Positions 33,900 through 43,414 are shown, counted from the stretch's first letter. The stretch: 64,000 nucleotides of DNA from Sphingomicrobium clamense (GCF_019264355.1 NZ_JAHVAH010000001.1:666001-730000), one strand, 5' to 3'. Translations and numbers: made by a program. The notes: generated by a model not told the origin, from the sequence alone.

Positions 33900-33929
33900 G
33901 GCGGGACCCCCTTCCGCTGATTGCTGAAA

Positions 33930-34325
33930 TTATTGCGGCGTATCCGCGCTCGCGTCCTGGCCGTCCAACTCCGGCGAAGACAGGATGGTTTGCGTTTCCG
34001 CGCCCTTGTCGATCACGCGCGTCTGCGGGTCACCGGCGTTCGAACGGGTGCCGACGGGCACACGGCCCTGGCTTGCGGCGCCCAGCACGGCGGCTTCGCC
34101 CGACGAGCGCGGTGCGGGTCCGCCGAACAACGCTTCGATCGCCTGCGCCTGCGTTTCGCCCACCGACTGGCTGATCGTGCCCGCACGCGGCGGTTCCAGC
34201 GTGTAGTCGGGCGGCAGGATCAGCGGCGCATTACGCGCGACCGCATATTCGTCGAGGGCACCTTGCTTGCCCCCACAGGCCGCGAGGCCAAGGCAAAGAG
34301 TGGCCAGAATCAGGGGCTTATGCAT
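33930..34325 (-). CDS. DUF3035-type lipoprotein
   Basis: A 131-residue lipoprotein: the signal MHKPLILATLCLGLAAC ends in a lipobox Cys followed by GGKQGALDEYAVARNAPLILPPDYTLEPP, the DUF3035 pattern seen in alphaproteobacteria next to lspA. The Gln/Ala-rich middle and the disordered C-terminus carry no catalytic motif. Some DUF3035-like lipoproteins have been linked to outer-membrane assembly, but I cannot verify that here. It starts inside the end of lspA (8-bp overlap) and is therefore part of the ileS-lspA operon. Confidence 0.82.
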   Translation of the reverse strand: MHKPLILATLCLGLAACGGKQGALDEYAVARNAPLILPPDYTLEPPRAGTISQSVGETQAQAIEALFGGPAPRSSGEAAVLGAASQGRVPVGTRSNAGDPQTRVIDKGAETQTILSSPELDGQDASADTPQ

Positions 34326-34818
34326 TCTTTTTCTCCTCGGGCGGCTTTACGAAGAAAGCGCGCAGCAACAATATTACGATCCCGATGCTAATCGCGGCGT
34401 CGGCGATGTTAAAGACCAAAAAGGGACGAAAGTCACCGAAGTGCAGGTCGGCATAGTCGACGACGTAGCCGAACCGTGCCCGATCCACGATGTTTCCCAG
34501 CGCCCCGCCGAGCACCAGCGACAGCGCGGCCTGGTCGCCCCACTGCTTCTCTCGCGTGATCCAGATGGCGACCCCGGTGGCGATGATCGCGGTGATCCCG
34601 GTCAAAAGCCAGCGCGCAGCCTCGGACCCCGCAGTGAATAGGCCGAAACTGATCCCGCGATTTTCGACCCAGGTGAAGTTGAAGAAGGGCAGCACCTCGA
34701 CCTGGCGGATCGCCTCGAGGTTCATCGGCCCGATCACCCACCATTTGACCAGCTGGTCGAGGATGAAGATGGCAATCGCGATGACGAACGCACGGCGCGT
34801 GTTGCGGGAAAGGGTCAA
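34318..34818 (-). CDS. lspA: Lipoprotein signal peptidase (signal peptidase II)
   Basis: A 166-residue, four-helix aspartic protease of the inner membrane that cleaves prolipoproteins. The catalytic Asp positions are D121 (VVDYADLH) and D140 (FNIADAAI), and the motif VENRGISFG is conserved. I place the start at the TTG at 34818, because GAGG lies 7 bases upstream and the TTG overlaps the ileS TGA. A second TTG at 34845 lacks a ribosome-binding site. Translation is expected to be coupled to ileS. The DUF3035 lipoprotein follows. Confidence 0.9.
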   Translation of the reverse strand: MTLSRNTRRAFVIAIAIFILDQLVKWWVIGPMNLEAIRQVEVLPFFNFTWVENRGISFGLFTAGSEAARWLLTGITAIIATGVAIWITREKQWGDQAALSLVLGGALGNIVDRARFGYVVDYADLHFGDFRPFLVFNIADAAISIGIVILLLRAFFVKPPEEKKNA

Positions 34819-37691
34819 TTCAATACCTCGTCGCAGCGATCGCAAAGATCGCCGTCTTCCTCAACCTCGGGCAAGTGACGCCAGCAGCGCCCGCACTTGG
34901 CGTGCTCTGTCGGCGTGATCGTCACGCTATCGGCGTTCGCGACTGGACCGGAAATGAACAGCTCGGCGAGGAAGTCGCTATCCTCATCCGACGGCACGCC
35001 GACCTCGGCCTGCAGCGACGAGCGGATGACCTTGTCCTTGCGGTAGGGTTCGATCGCCTCGGTCACACTTTCACGCAGCGCGATCAGTTCGCCCCAGCGC
35101 TTGGCCAGCGCCTCGTCCTTCCAGCCTGCGTCCACCTCGGGCCATTCGAGCAAATGGACGCTGCCGCCGTCGGGATAGCGCGTGCCCCACACTTCCTCGG
35201 CGGTGAACACCAGCACAGGCGCGGCCCAGCGCACCATCGCGTGGAACAGGATGTCCAGCACGGTGCGATAGCTACGGCGTTTCACCCCTTGGGTGTCGTC
35301 GCAATAGAGGCAGTCCTTGCGGATATCGAAGAAGAAGGCGGACAGCTCTTCATTCGCAAAATCAGCCAGGGTGCGGGTGTAGAGGTTGAAGTCGAAATCC
35401 TCGACTGCCTGCCGCAGCACGCCATCGATCTCGGCCAGCCGGTGGAGCATGTAGCGCTCCAGCTCGGGCATGTCGGCGGGGTCGACTTTCTCGTCGTCCG
35501 AGAAATCGGCCAGCGCGCCGATCATATAGCGGAACGAGTTGCGCAGCTTGCGATACTGGTCGCCCACGCCGCGCAAAATCTCGTCGCCGATGCGATGGTC
35601 CTCGGTATAGTCGACCGACAGCGCCCACAGGCGGATGATGTCGGCCCCGAACTGCTCCATCACCTTCAGCGGGTCGATGGTATTGCCGAGGCTTTTCGAC
35701 ATCTTCTTGCCCGCGCTGTCCATCGTGAAGCCGTGGGTCAGCACCGCCTTGTACGGTGCGCGCCCGCGCGTCCCGCAGCTTTCGAGCAGGCTCGACTGGA
35801 ACCAGCCGCGATGCTGGTCGGAGCCTTCGAGATAGAGGTCGGCCGGGCTCCGCAACTCGGGCCACTCGTCGCTTTCCAGCACGAAGGCATGGGTCGAGCC
35901 TGAATCGAACCAGACGTCGAGAATGTCGCCGACCATCTCGTAATCGTCGGCATTCCGGTCGGGACCGAGATACTCGGCCATCCGCTCTTCGCTCCACGCG
36001 TCGATGCCCATCTCGCGGATCGCGTCGGTGATGCGCTTGTTGACGTCCGTGTCGACCAGCAATTCACCGCTCTCGCGATGCACGAACAAAGCGATCGGCA
36101 CGCCCCAGGCGCGCTGTCGGCTGATCAGCCAGTCGGGACGCCCTTCCACCATCGAGGCGAGGCGGTTGCGCCCCTTGTCAGGCACGAAGCGCGTCTTGTC
36201 GATGGCGTCCATCGCCGTTTCACGCAGCGTCGGATAATCGTCGATCTTCCCGCCATCGTTGGCGGGGCCGCCCTCATTCTCCCAGCGAATCTCGGCGCGG
36301 GTCTTGGGGTCGAGATGGTGAAGCGGCTCGTCGATGGCGATGAACCATTGCGGCGTGCAGCGATAGATGACCTTGGCCTTCGAGCGCCACGAATGCGGGT
36401 AGCTATGATGGTAGTCCGCGCTCGCCGAGAGCAGCGCACCGGCCTCCCTGAGGTCCGAACAGATCGGGCCTTCGGGCGCATTGAACGGCTTGTTGATGAC
36501 GCTACGGCGGCGCTCGTCATGCGCGCCGAGCCAAAGCCAGTCGTCGCGATAGCGCCCGTCGCGCTCGACCGCGAACTTGGGGCCGATGCCGTGCTGGCGG
36601 CACAATTCGAAATCGTCCTCGCCATGGTCGGGCGCCATGTGGACCAGTCCGGTGCCGCTGTCGGTCGTGACGAACTCGCCCGGCAGGAACGGCCGCGGCT
36701 CGGCATAGAAGCCGCCAAGATGATGCATCGGGTGGCGGGCAACGGTGCCAGCGAGGTCTGAGCCGCCGTATGGTTCGATAGCTACAAGCTCCAACCCGTC
36801 ATCATCGTAACTGTCCTGCAGGCGATGCTTAACAGCCATGATCAGGGACTCTGCAACCAGCAGACGCTTGCCGTTGAGATGGCTCTCCTTCGCATCTTCG
36901 ACTTCGACCAGGGCATATACGACCTGAGGCCCATAGGCCAAAGCCTGGTTCACCGGGATCGTCCACGGCGTCGTGGTCCAGATCACCGCATGTGCGCCAA
37001 CCAGTTCCTCGATCGGGCTCTCGACGATCTCGAACGCCACGTCGATCTGGGTCGACTGGATGTCCTCATATTCGACCTCGGCCTCGGCGAGCGCGGTTTC
37101 CTCGACCGGCGACCACATCACCGGCTTGGCGCCGCGATAGAGCTGGCCGGTCTCGGCGAACTTGAACAGTTCGGCGACGATGTCGGCCTCGGCCTTCGCG
37201 CGCATGGTGAGGTAGGGCTTGTCCCAGCGCCCCTGGATGCCCAGCCGCTTCAGCTGCTCGCGCTGAACGTCGACCCATTTCTGCGCATAGGCGCGGCACT
37301 CGGCGCGAAATTCGGTCGCCGGCACCTCGTTCTTGTTGCGCTTCTTCTTGCGATAAAGCTCCTCGACCTTCCACTCGATCGGCAGCCCGTGACAATCCCA
37401 ACCGGGCACATAAGGCGCGTCCTTGCCGAGCAGCGTCTGGCTCCGGCACACCATGTCCTTGAGCACATGGTTCAGCGCATGGCCGATATGGATGTCGCCA
37501 TTGGCGTAAGGCGGGCCGTCATGGAGAATGAACTTCTCGCGCCCCGCGCGCTCTTCGCGCAATTGTTCGTACAGCCCCTCGGACTGCCAGCGTTCGAGAA
37601 TCCCCGGCTCCTTCTGCGGAAGGCCGGCTTTCATCGGGAAGTCGGTCTTGGGAAGGAAGACCGTGTCTTTATAATTGGGTTTGTCGGACAT
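34815..37691 (-). CDS. ileS: Isoleucyl-tRNA synthetase
   Basis: A 958-residue class Ia synthetase. The signatures HIGH (68-71, in GDIHIGHALNH) and KMSKS (in GKKMSKSLGNT), the editing domain and a C-terminal zinc finger (CGRCWRHLP, then CDRCDEVLN) are present. The length and domain order match the bacterial IleS. It charges tRNA-Ile in the cytoplasm and edits misactivated valine. Its stop overlaps the lspA TTG start, as in many alphaproteobacteria. It is 41 bp downstream of a membrane-protein gene on the same strand. Confidence 0.97.
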   Translation of the reverse strand: MSDKPNYKDTVFLPKTDFPMKAGLPQKEPGILERWQSEGLYEQLREERAGREKFILHDGPPYANGDIHIGHALNHVLKDMVCRSQTLLGKDAPYVPGWDCHGLPIEWKVEELYRKKKRNKNEVPATEFRAECRAYAQKWVDVQREQLKRLGIQGRWDKPYLTMRAKAEADIVAELFKFAETGQLYRGAKPVMWSPVEETALAEAEVEYEDIQSTQIDVAFEIVESPIEELVGAHAVIWTTTPWTIPVNQALAYGPQVVYALVEVEDAKESHLNGKRLLVAESLIMAVKHRLQDSYDDDGLELVAIEPYGGSDLAGTVARHPMHHLGGFYAEPRPFLPGEFVTTDSGTGLVHMAPDHGEDDFELCRQHGIGPKFAVERDGRYRDDWLWLGAHDERRRSVINKPFNAPEGPICSDLREAGALLSASADYHHSYPHSWRSKAKVIYRCTPQWFIAIDEPLHHLDPKTRAEIRWENEGGPANDGGKIDDYPTLRETAMDAIDKTRFVPDKGRNRLASMVEGRPDWLISRQRAWGVPIALFVHRESGELLVDTDVNKRITDAIREMGIDAWSEERMAEYLGPDRNADDYEMVGDILDVWFDSGSTHAFVLESDEWPELRSPADLYLEGSDQHRGWFQSSLLESCGTRGRAPYKAVLTHGFTMDSAGKKMSKSLGNTIDPLKVMEQFGADIIRLWALSVDYTEDHRIGDEILRGVGDQYRKLRNSFRYMIGALADFSDDEKVDPADMPELERYMLHRLAEIDGVLRQAVEDFDFNLYTRTLADFANEELSAFFFDIRKDCLYCDDTQGVKRRSYRTVLDILFHAMVRWAAPVLVFTAEEVWGTRYPDGGSVHLLEWPEVDAGWKDEALAKRWGELIALRESVTEAIEPYRKDKVIRSSLQAEVGVPSDEDSDFLAELFISGPVANADSVTITPTEHAKCGRCWRHLPEVEEDGDLCDRCDEVLN

Positions 37692-37732
37692 CGCCTGCGG
37701 CGATTAGTGACACTTGCCGCAACGCACAACCG

Positions 37733-39106
37733 TTAAGAGGCGCGGCGGCGTATCGGACCTCGCCACAACCACGCGGTCAGCAGCAGCCCGAGCAGGCTGA
37801 GCGCCAGCCCGATCTTCTCTTCGTCGAGCATCCGCAATTCGGGTTCGCCGTCGAGAAACACCCCGTCCTCACTGGGCCCGAGCGAGGGGAAGTAGAAGAC
37901 ACCGTCCTGTTCGAGCGCCCAGCGCCGGGGCAACTGCCCCTCCGGTACCGGCGCGGCGGCGGGCAGATATTCGTTGGCATCCTGATGCGGCTGGGTGAAG
38001 TCGGACAAAGGCAGCGGCTTGCGTTCGAGCAGCAGCGTGCTGGTCGCGCTCGCCACCAGCAAGGGCGCCGCCGACGCCCAGGCCCAGAGCGGCGCGCGCG
38101 CATGGGCGAAGGCGGTTGCCAGCGCGAACCCAGCGATCGGCAAGGCGCGCCACGGAAACTGCACCTTCTCGATCAGCGGCAGCGACCAGATGCCATAGCC
38201 GACCGTCACCAGCGCCAGTATCGCGATCGCGGCGATCGCCCAGCGAGGCTGCTGGCGCGCGACGAGCAATGCGCTCAATCCCATGAAGCCCATGACGGCA
38301 TAGATGATGGTCGAGAAGGGCGCATAGCCGACCATCGATCCGCCGATCAGCCATTCGGTGGCGGTGAAGTGCGCGTTGGTGAAGAGCGCGCCGACCAGGA
38401 TATGCTTCTGCAGCAAGAGTGCAGGCACGACATAGATGCCGGCCAGCAGCAATCCGGCGGCAAGCCCCAACGCGGTGGGCAGGAGGCGGTCGCGATCCTT
38501 TGCGATCATCATTAGCCCGTAGGGTGCGACGAAGAAGATCGAGACGAGCAGCGCGAGCGGCAGATGCGACAGGATCAGCCCCGCATACGATATTGCCAGC
38601 AGGACCGGCCTACGGTCGCGCAGCGCCAGCGCGAGGAGCGGGATGAAGACGATTGCGACAAACTCGCCGATCGCCGCGCGCAGATAGAAGTCGATCACCG
38701 TATAAGGAAGCAGCATGAAGAGAAGGCTGCCGAGCAGTGGGCGCCTGCTCCCGCGCAGCCAGAGCAGCATCGCCGAGCCCATGGCGACGCTGCCGGTGCC
38801 GAAGGTCGCTACCACCGACCAATAGTTGGATAGGCCGAGCGCGTTTGGGATCGCGGCGACGTAGAAGGGCAAGGGCGCGTAGAAATAGAAGGTCGGCGCG
38901 CCGCCGCCGCCATGGCTGTCGGGCAGCCAGCGCGGATAGAGATGACCCGCGCGAAGCTGGTCGGTGAACTGGTCGACCCAGTTGACGTTGTTCCACCAGC
39001 TTTGCTGCGACTGAAGCGGCAGGAAAAAGAGTGGCGCCACGAAGGCGCAGGCGACGAGGACGAGGATCAGGAAGTTGCGCGGCGTCAGGACGGGCGCCTG
39101 GGTCAC
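37733..39106 (-). CDS. Polytopic membrane protein (GT-C / YfhO-like)
   Basis: A 457-residue protein with about 10-12 membrane helices. The first helix is followed by a periplasmic segment (WVDQFTDQLRAGHLYPRWLPDSHGGGGAPTFYFYAPLPFY) that resembles the '6-pyruvoyl-tetrahydropterin synthase-related' membrane family, which has a GT-C-type glycosyltransferase topology. The C-terminal domain of about 70 residues (KPLPLSDFTQPHQDANEYLPAAAPVPEG) is soluble, with a final helix. A polysaccharide or lipid glycosylation role is plausible but not shown by any catalytic motif. Its ATG overlaps the ribF stop by 4 bp (ATGA). Confidence 0.75.
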   Translation of the reverse strand: MTQAPVLTPRNFLILVLVACAFVAPLFFLPLQSQQSWWNNVNWVDQFTDQLRAGHLYPRWLPDSHGGGGAPTFYFYAPLPFYVAAIPNALGLSNYWSVVATFGTGSVAMGSAMLLWLRGSRRPLLGSLLFMLLPYTVIDFYLRAAIGEFVAIVFIPLLALALRDRRPVLLAISYAGLILSHLPLALLVSIFFVAPYGLMMIAKDRDRLLPTALGLAAGLLLAGIYVVPALLLQKHILVGALFTNAHFTATEWLIGGSMVGYAPFSTIIYAVMGFMGLSALLVARQQPRWAIAAIAILALVTVGYGIWSLPLIEKVQFPWRALPIAGFALATAFAHARAPLWAWASAAPLLVASATSTLLLERKPLPLSDFTQPHQDANEYLPAAAPVPEGQLPRRWALEQDGVFYFPSLGPSEDGVFLDGEPELRMLDEEKIGLALSLLGLLLTAWLWRGPIRRRAS

Positions 39107-40038
39107 GCGCTACGGCCTTTGTCGAGCCAATGTTTGGCCTCGGCCGCGTCGCTATCCATCTGCCGCTTGAGCGCTTCGAGATCGTGGAAGTTCGCTTCGG
39201 GGCGGAGGTAGTGCATCAGCGCGATCTCGATCTCCTGTCCATAAAGATCGCCTTCGAAGTCGAATAGGTTGGCCTCGAGCAATTCCTTGGGCGGGTCGAA
39301 CATCGGGCGGGTGCCGAGGTTGGCGACACCGTCATGCTCGCTGCCATCGGGCAGGCGCACGCGCACCGCGTAGATGCCGTAGGCGGGGCGGAGATAACTG
39401 CCGAGCTCGACATTGGCGGTCGGCCAGCCCAGTTCGCGCCCGCGTTTGTCGCCATGGACGACCTCGCCGCGGATCGCGAAGGGGCGGGTGAGGAGGCGCG
39501 TCGCGCTTTGCGGATCGCCCGCCTGAAGCGCCTCGCGGATGCGGCTCGAGGAGACGGGCGTGTCGCCCAGCATGACCGGGGCGACGGCCTCGGCCTCGAT
39601 CCCGAGCGGCTTGCCCCATTCGCGCAGCTTGTCGGCGTCCCCCCCGCGCTTGGCGCCGAACGTGAAGTCTTCGCCCGTGACGACGCCCGTCGCGCCGATC
39701 TGTTCGCCGAGCAATTTTGCAACGAAATCCTCGGCGCTGGTCTGCGCCAGCGTGTCGTCGAACTCGAACACCAGCATCGCGTCCGCGCCGGCATGAGCGA
39801 ACATCTCCTGCCGCTGGTCGAGCGTGGTCAATCGAAAGGGCGGGGCGTCCGGGCGGAAATGGCGCACCGGATGCGGGTCGAACGTCGCGACAATCGCAGG
39901 CCGGCCCTCATGCGCGGCGCGCGCGACGGCACGCCCGACCACCGCCTGGTGGCCCAGATGGAACCCGTCGAAATTTCCCAACGCGACGACCGCACCGCGC
40001 AGGGATTCCGGAATGTTGGCAAGGGTCAGCCGCTCCAT
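39103..40038 (-). CDS. ribF: Bifunctional riboflavin kinase/FMN adenylyltransferase
   Basis: A 311-residue enzyme. The N-terminal FAD synthetase domain has the nucleotide-binding motif NFDGFHLGHQAVV, and the C-terminal riboflavin kinase domain includes RPFAIRGEVVHGDKRGRELGWPTANV and FDFEGDLYGQ. It converts riboflavin to FMN and FAD in the cytoplasm. The gene lies upstream of the GT-C-like membrane gene, with 4-bp overlap, and 38 bp downstream of the M14-type deacylase gene on the same strand. RibF-IleS-LspA order is familiar from other bacteria, here separated by the membrane protein. Confidence 0.95.
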   Translation of the reverse strand: MERLTLANIPESLRGAVVALGNFDGFHLGHQAVVGRAVARAAHEGRPAIVATFDPHPVRHFRPDAPPFRLTTLDQRQEMFAHAGADAMLVFEFDDTLAQTSAEDFVAKLLGEQIGATGVVTGEDFTFGAKRGGDADKLREWGKPLGIEAEAVAPVMLGDTPVSSSRIREALQAGDPQSATRLLTRPFAIRGEVVHGDKRGRELGWPTANVELGSYLRPAYGIYAVRVRLPDGSEHDGVANLGTRPMFDPPKELLEANLFDFEGDLYGQEIEIALMHYLRPEANFHDLEALKRQMDSDAAEAKHWLDKGRSA

Positions 40039-40076
40039 GGGAACGGGCTAGTGGGGCAGGGCGCGGGGCGCAACCC

Positions 40077-41108
40077 TCACATCACTTCATGTTCGTCGAG
40101 CATGACGCCGGTGAACCATTCCTCGGTTTCGGGGTCGAGCAGCGTGTCGGTGTCGCCGATCTGGGCGAGGTGGATCATCGCATCGCCGCGATTGACCACG
40201 CCGAGGCGGCTATGGCCGATAACGATGCCGTCGATGGGCGACTTGATGACGTCTTCCTCGTCCCCCACCGGATTTCGCACGACCGCGAGCACTGCGCCTT
40301 CCTTGACGATGCGGCCGGACTCGGCGCGGATCGCGGCGATGCCGCCGCGCGGCGCGCGCAACCACATCGACCGATGCGCTTCGAGCGTGGGGTGGGGCGG
40401 GCGCTTGGGCTTCCTGAGCGACAGCATGCCCATCGCCTGCATGGTACGCAGCACGCCGTTGACCCCGACGCGGGTCGAGCGCTTGTCGAAGCGCAGCGCC
40501 TCGCCCGCTTCGAACACCAGCATCTCAACGCCGATCTCGTGGGCGAAAGCCCGCATCGACCCGTCGCGCAGCTTGCTGGTCATGATGACGGGCGGGGCGA
40601 AGGCACGCGCGAGTTCGAGCGCGCGCTCGCTTTCGCTGCTGACGCGGATCTGCGGCAGGTTGTAGCGGTGGGCGGCGGCCGAATGAAGGTCGATGCCGAA
40701 GTCGGCTTTCTCCATGATCTCGGTGCGAAAGAGGTAGGCGAGTCGGCTGGCGAGTGGGCCGTCGGGGCGCCCCGGGAAGCTGCGGTTGAGGTCGCGGCGG
40801 TCGGGCAGGTAGCGGCTGCCCGCAACGAAGCCATAGGCGTTGACGACCGGCACCACGATCAGCGTGCCCGACAGGCGGGCCGGGCTGACTTTCTTGATCA
40901 GGCGGCGGGCGACTTCGACCCCGCTAATCTCGTCGCCATGCACGGCGGCGCTGACGAACAGGACTGGGCCTTCTTTCTTCCCGTGGATCACGCGGACGGG
41001 GAGGCTGACCACGCTGTCCGCGGCATCGCGGCTGACCGGGATGTCGATGCTCGCGCGCTTGCCCGGCGCGACGGTCGTCTGGTGGACTTTGAAGGGCGAT
41101 GCGTTCAT
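40077..41108 (-). CDS. Succinylglutamate desuccinylase/aspartoacylase family protein
   Basis: A 343-residue M14-fold metalloenzyme. Zinc ligands are visible in VHGDEISGVEVARRL (His and Glu) and FGIDLHSAAAHRYN (third His). The C-terminal ~90 residues form the small beta-barrel of AstE/AspA-like proteins (WLRAPRGGIAAIRAESGRIV and VIKSPIDGIVIGHSRLG). No arginine-catabolism gene is near, so the substrate may be a different N-acyl amino acid or peptide. It is divergent from the ribosomal operon with 223 bp between. Confidence 0.88.
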   Translation of the reverse strand: MNASPFKVHQTTVAPGKRASIDIPVSRDAADSVVSLPVRVIHGKKEGPVLFVSAAVHGDEISGVEVARRLIKKVSPARLSGTLIVVPVVNAYGFVAGSRYLPDRRDLNRSFPGRPDGPLASRLAYLFRTEIMEKADFGIDLHSAAAHRYNLPQIRVSSESERALELARAFAPPVIMTSKLRDGSMRAFAHEIGVEMLVFEAGEALRFDKRSTRVGVNGVLRTMQAMGMLSLRKPKRPPHPTLEAHRSMWLRAPRGGIAAIRAESGRIVKEGAVLAVVRNPVGDEEDVIKSPIDGIVIGHSRLGVVNRGDAMIHLAQIGDTDTLLDPETEEWFTGVMLDEHEVM

Positions 41109-41282
41109 GGTGCGCGATATAGGCCGTGAGCCGCCGCGATCCTAGCGGATTTGTGCGGTGCAGCGGTTGACTCTTCGGCGCCTCATTCCTACATGGCGCT
41201 CATCCCGCGAGGACGAGACTCGGCGGCGCACTCGTGCGCGCGCCATTTTTTCGTTGGATTTGCGGGAATAACGCTACGAGAT

Positions 41283-41305
41283 GGGGCGGCCAGCCACGCT
41301 GCCCC
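41283..41305 (+). promoter_or_regulatory. Stem-loop in the rpsM leader
   Basis: GGGGCGGC (41283-41290) pairs with GCTGCCCC (41298-41305) through one G-U wobble, leaving the 7-nt loop CAGCCAC, 26 bases before the rpsM ATG. The Shine-Dalgarno GAGAGGA lies just downstream. It could be a leader element for control of the ribosomal operon. No S4-pseudoknot is apparent to me. Confidence 0.4.
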
Positions 41306-41331
41306 GTGGAGCCGAGAGGAACTACGTTTTT

Positions 41332-41700
41332 ATGGCACGTATTGCTGGGGTGAACATCCCGACGAACAAGCGCGTTGAAATCGCGCTGACCTACATCCAC
41401 GGCATTGGGCGCACCAAGGCCAAGGAAATCACCGAGAAGCTGAAGATTTCGCCGGAACGCCGGGTCCAGGACCTGACCGACCAGGAAGTCCTTCACATCC
41501 GCGAAGCGATCGACGCCGACTACACGGTCGAAGGCGATCTTCGTCGCGAAACCGCGATGAACATCAAGCGGCTCATGGACATGGCCTGCTATCGCGGCCT
41601 TCGTCACCGTAAGGGCCTGCCGGTCCGCGGCCAGCGCACGCACACCAATGCGCGCACCCGCAAGGGCAAGGCCAAGCCGATCGCCGGGAAGAAGAAGTAA
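41332..41700 (+). CDS. rpsM: 30S ribosomal protein S13
   Basis: A 122-residue protein matching bacterial S13 from end to end: [32 protein letters not shown] at the start, and the conserved C-terminal [26 protein letters not shown]. It contacts 16S rRNA in the head and the P-site tRNA. It is the first gene of rpsM-rpsK-rpoA-rplQ on the plus strand. Instead of secY-adk, its upstream neighbour is a divergent M14-family gene. Confidence 0.98.
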   Translation: MARIAGVNIPTNKRVEIALTYIHGIGRTKAKEITEKLKISPERRVQDLTDQEVLHIREAIDADYTVEGDLRRETAMNIKRLMDMACYRGLRHRKGLPVRGQRTHTNARTRKGKAKPIAGKKK

Positions 41701-41753
41701 GCCTCGGCTTGCTCCTTTCCGTCAGCACACAGCTTTAAGGTAGGAATTTCGAT

Positions 41754-42143
41754 ATGGCACGTGAACCGCAGCGCGTTCGTCGCCGGGAAAAGAAGAACAT
41801 CACCGCCGGCGTCGCGCACGTGAACGCCTCGTTCAACAACACGATGATTACCATCACCGACGCGCAGGGCAATGCGATCAGCTGGTCCAGCGCCGGCATG
41901 ATGGGCTTCAAGGGCTCGCGCAAGTCGACGCCGTACGCCGCGCAGGTTGCCGCCGAAGACGCCGGCAAGAAGGCGCAGGAACATGGCGTTCGCACCCTCG
42001 AGGTCGAAGTGAAGGGTCCGGGCTCGGGCCGCGAAAGCGCGCTTCGTGCGCTTCAGGCGGTGGGCTTCACCATCACCTCGATCCGCGACGTGACGCCGAT
42101 CCCGCACAACGGGGTCCGTCCCTCGAAGCGCCGCCGCGTCTAA
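41754..42143 (+). CDS. rpsK: 30S ribosomal protein S11
   Basis: A 129-residue S11 with the conserved [50 protein letters not shown] and the C-terminal KRRRV. It forms part of the platform of the small subunit. It lies 53 bp after rpsM, with AGGA about a dozen bases before its ATG. A GC-rich hairpin follows in the 101-bp gap before rpoA. Confidence 0.98.
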   Translation: MAREPQRVRRREKKNITAGVAHVNASFNNTMITITDAQGNAISWSSAGMMGFKGSRKSTPYAAQVAAEDAGKKAQEHGVRTLEVEVKGPGSGRESALRALQAVGFTITSIRDVTPIPHNGVRPSKRRRV

Positions 42144-42162
42144 CCGCTGCGCTGATCGTTTT

Positions 42163-42192
42163 GCCGCCGGGACCCGACGTCACCCCGGCGGC
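42163..42192 (+). promoter_or_regulatory. GC-rich hairpin between rpsK and rpoA
   Basis: GCCGCCGGG (42163-42171) and CCCGGCGGC (42184-42192) form a perfect 9-bp stem with a 12-nt loop, followed by GTGAAAATTTTGA. It resembles a partial terminator or attenuator, but the U-tract is interrupted by GTGAAAA. It may tune the ratio of S11 to RNA polymerase alpha, or be a processing site. Confidence 0.5.
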
Positions 42193-42244
42193 GTGAAAAT
42201 TTTGACAAACGGCGGGGGACGCTCCGCCACAGGGCAGGAACTCT

Positions 42245-43297
42245 ATGTCGATCAACGCAAAGAACTGGCAGGAACTCAAAAAGCCGCAGGGTCTCGACCG
42301 CAAGTCGGGCACCGACACCAAGCGCAAGGCCACCTTCGTCGCCGAACCGCTCGAGCGCGGCTTCGGCATGACGCTGGGCAACTCGCTCCGCCGCGTGCTC
42401 CTGAGCTCGCTGCAGGGCGCTGCCGTCACCTCGATCAAGATCGAAGGCGTGCTCCACGAATTCTCGTCGCTGGCAGGTGTGCGTGAAGACGTCACGGACA
42501 TCGTCATCAACGTCAAGCAAATCGCGCTCAAGATGGAAGGCGAAGGCCCCAAGCGGCTGCAGCTTTCGGCGACCGGTCCGGGCGAAGTCACGGCGGGCCA
42601 GATCGCTTGTCCCGGCGACCTCGAGATCACCAACCCCGATCTCGTCATCTGCCACCTCGACGAGGGCGCGACGCTCAACATGGAACTGACCGCCGACGTC
42701 GGCAAAGGCTACGTCCCCGCGGCGATGAACCGCCCGTCGGACGCCCCGATCGGCCTCATCCCGGTCGACAGCCTCTATTCGCCGATCAAGCAGGTCGCCT
42801 ACAAGGTCGACAATACGCGCGTCGGCCAGGATCTCGACTATGACAAGCTGAGCCTGACCATCGAAACCGACGGCACCGTCACCCCGGAAGACGCCGTGGC
42901 CTACGCCGCGCGCATCCTCCAGGACCAGCTGCAGCTGTTCGTCCACTTCGACGACAGCGCGATCGCCCCGGCCCCGGCGCAAAACCAGGGTGCAGGCGAA
43001 GGCGGCGAAGACGCCAACCAGCTCAACCGTTACCTCCTCAAGAAGGTGGACGAGCTGGAACTGTCGGTCCGCAGCGCGAACTGCCTCAAGAACGACAACA
43101 TCATCTACATCGGCGACCTGGTCCAGAAGACCGAAGCCGAGATGCTGCGCACGCCGAACTTCGGCCGCAAGTCGCTCAATGAGATCAAGGAAGTGCTCGC
43201 GAGCATGGGCCTGCGTCTGGGCATGGAAATCCCGGGCTGGCCGCCTGAAAATATTGAAGAAATGGCGAAGAAGCTCGAGCAAGAGCTTCTGGGCTAA
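42245..43297 (+). CDS. rpoA: DNA-directed RNA polymerase alpha subunit
   Basis: A 350-residue alpha subunit. The N-terminal assembly domain carries [27 protein letters not shown], a family hallmark, and the C-terminal domain has [49 protein letters not shown] (the UP-element and activator-contacting helix-turn-helix). The linker is rich in Ala/Pro/Gln ([15 protein letters not shown]). It nucleates polymerase assembly and contacts activators such as PhoB. Hairpins lie in the flanking gaps. Confidence 0.98.
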   Translation: MSINAKNWQELKKPQGLDRKSGTDTKRKATFVAEPLERGFGMTLGNSLRRVLLSSLQGAAVTSIKIEGVLHEFSSLAGVREDVTDIVINVKQIALKMEGEGPKRLQLSATGPGEVTAGQIACPGDLEITNPDLVICHLDEGATLNMELTADVGKGYVPAAMNRPSDAPIGLIPVDSLYSPIKQVAYKVDNTRVGQDLDYDKLSLTIETDGTVTPEDAVAYAARILQDQLQLFVHFDDSAIAPAPAQNQGAGEGGEDANQLNRYLLKKVDELELSVRSANCLKNDNIIYIGDLVQKTEAEMLRTPNFGRKSLNEIKEVLASMGLRLGMEIPGWPPENIEEMAKKLEQELLG

Positions 43298-43302
43298 CAG
43301 TT

Positions 43303-43328
43303 TCGGGGAGTGCTTTGGCGCTCCCCGA
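43303..43328 (+). promoter_or_regulatory. Strong hairpin after rpoA
   Basis: TCGGGGAGTGC (43303-43313) and GCGCTCCCCGA (43318-43328) pair over 11 bp with one G-U wobble and a TTTG tetraloop, 5 bases after the rpoA stop codon. No U-tract follows, so it is more likely an RNA-stabilising or processing element than a terminator. rplQ is still expected on the same transcript. Confidence 0.55.
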
Positions 43329-43342
43329 CATTACGGGGTCTT

Positions 43343-43364
43343 GGCGCTGCCCCATTCCAGCGCC
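43343..43364 (+). promoter_or_regulatory. Second hairpin in the rpoA-rplQ gap
   Basis: GGCGCTG (43343-43349) and CAGCGCC (43358-43364) pair perfectly around the loop CCCCATTC, 14 bases after the first hairpin. Together the two fill most of the 117-bp gap. Possible leader structure for rplQ. Confidence 0.45.
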
Positions 43365-43414
43365 TGGGACGGGGTGCCTCATACGGCCCCGCCACGAACG
43401 TAAGGAAACGACCT

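Noticed and set aside
42202..42207. TTGACA upstream of rpoA as a promoter -35 element
   Set aside because: No -10-like sequence lies at 16-18 bp; the sequence there is GC-rich.
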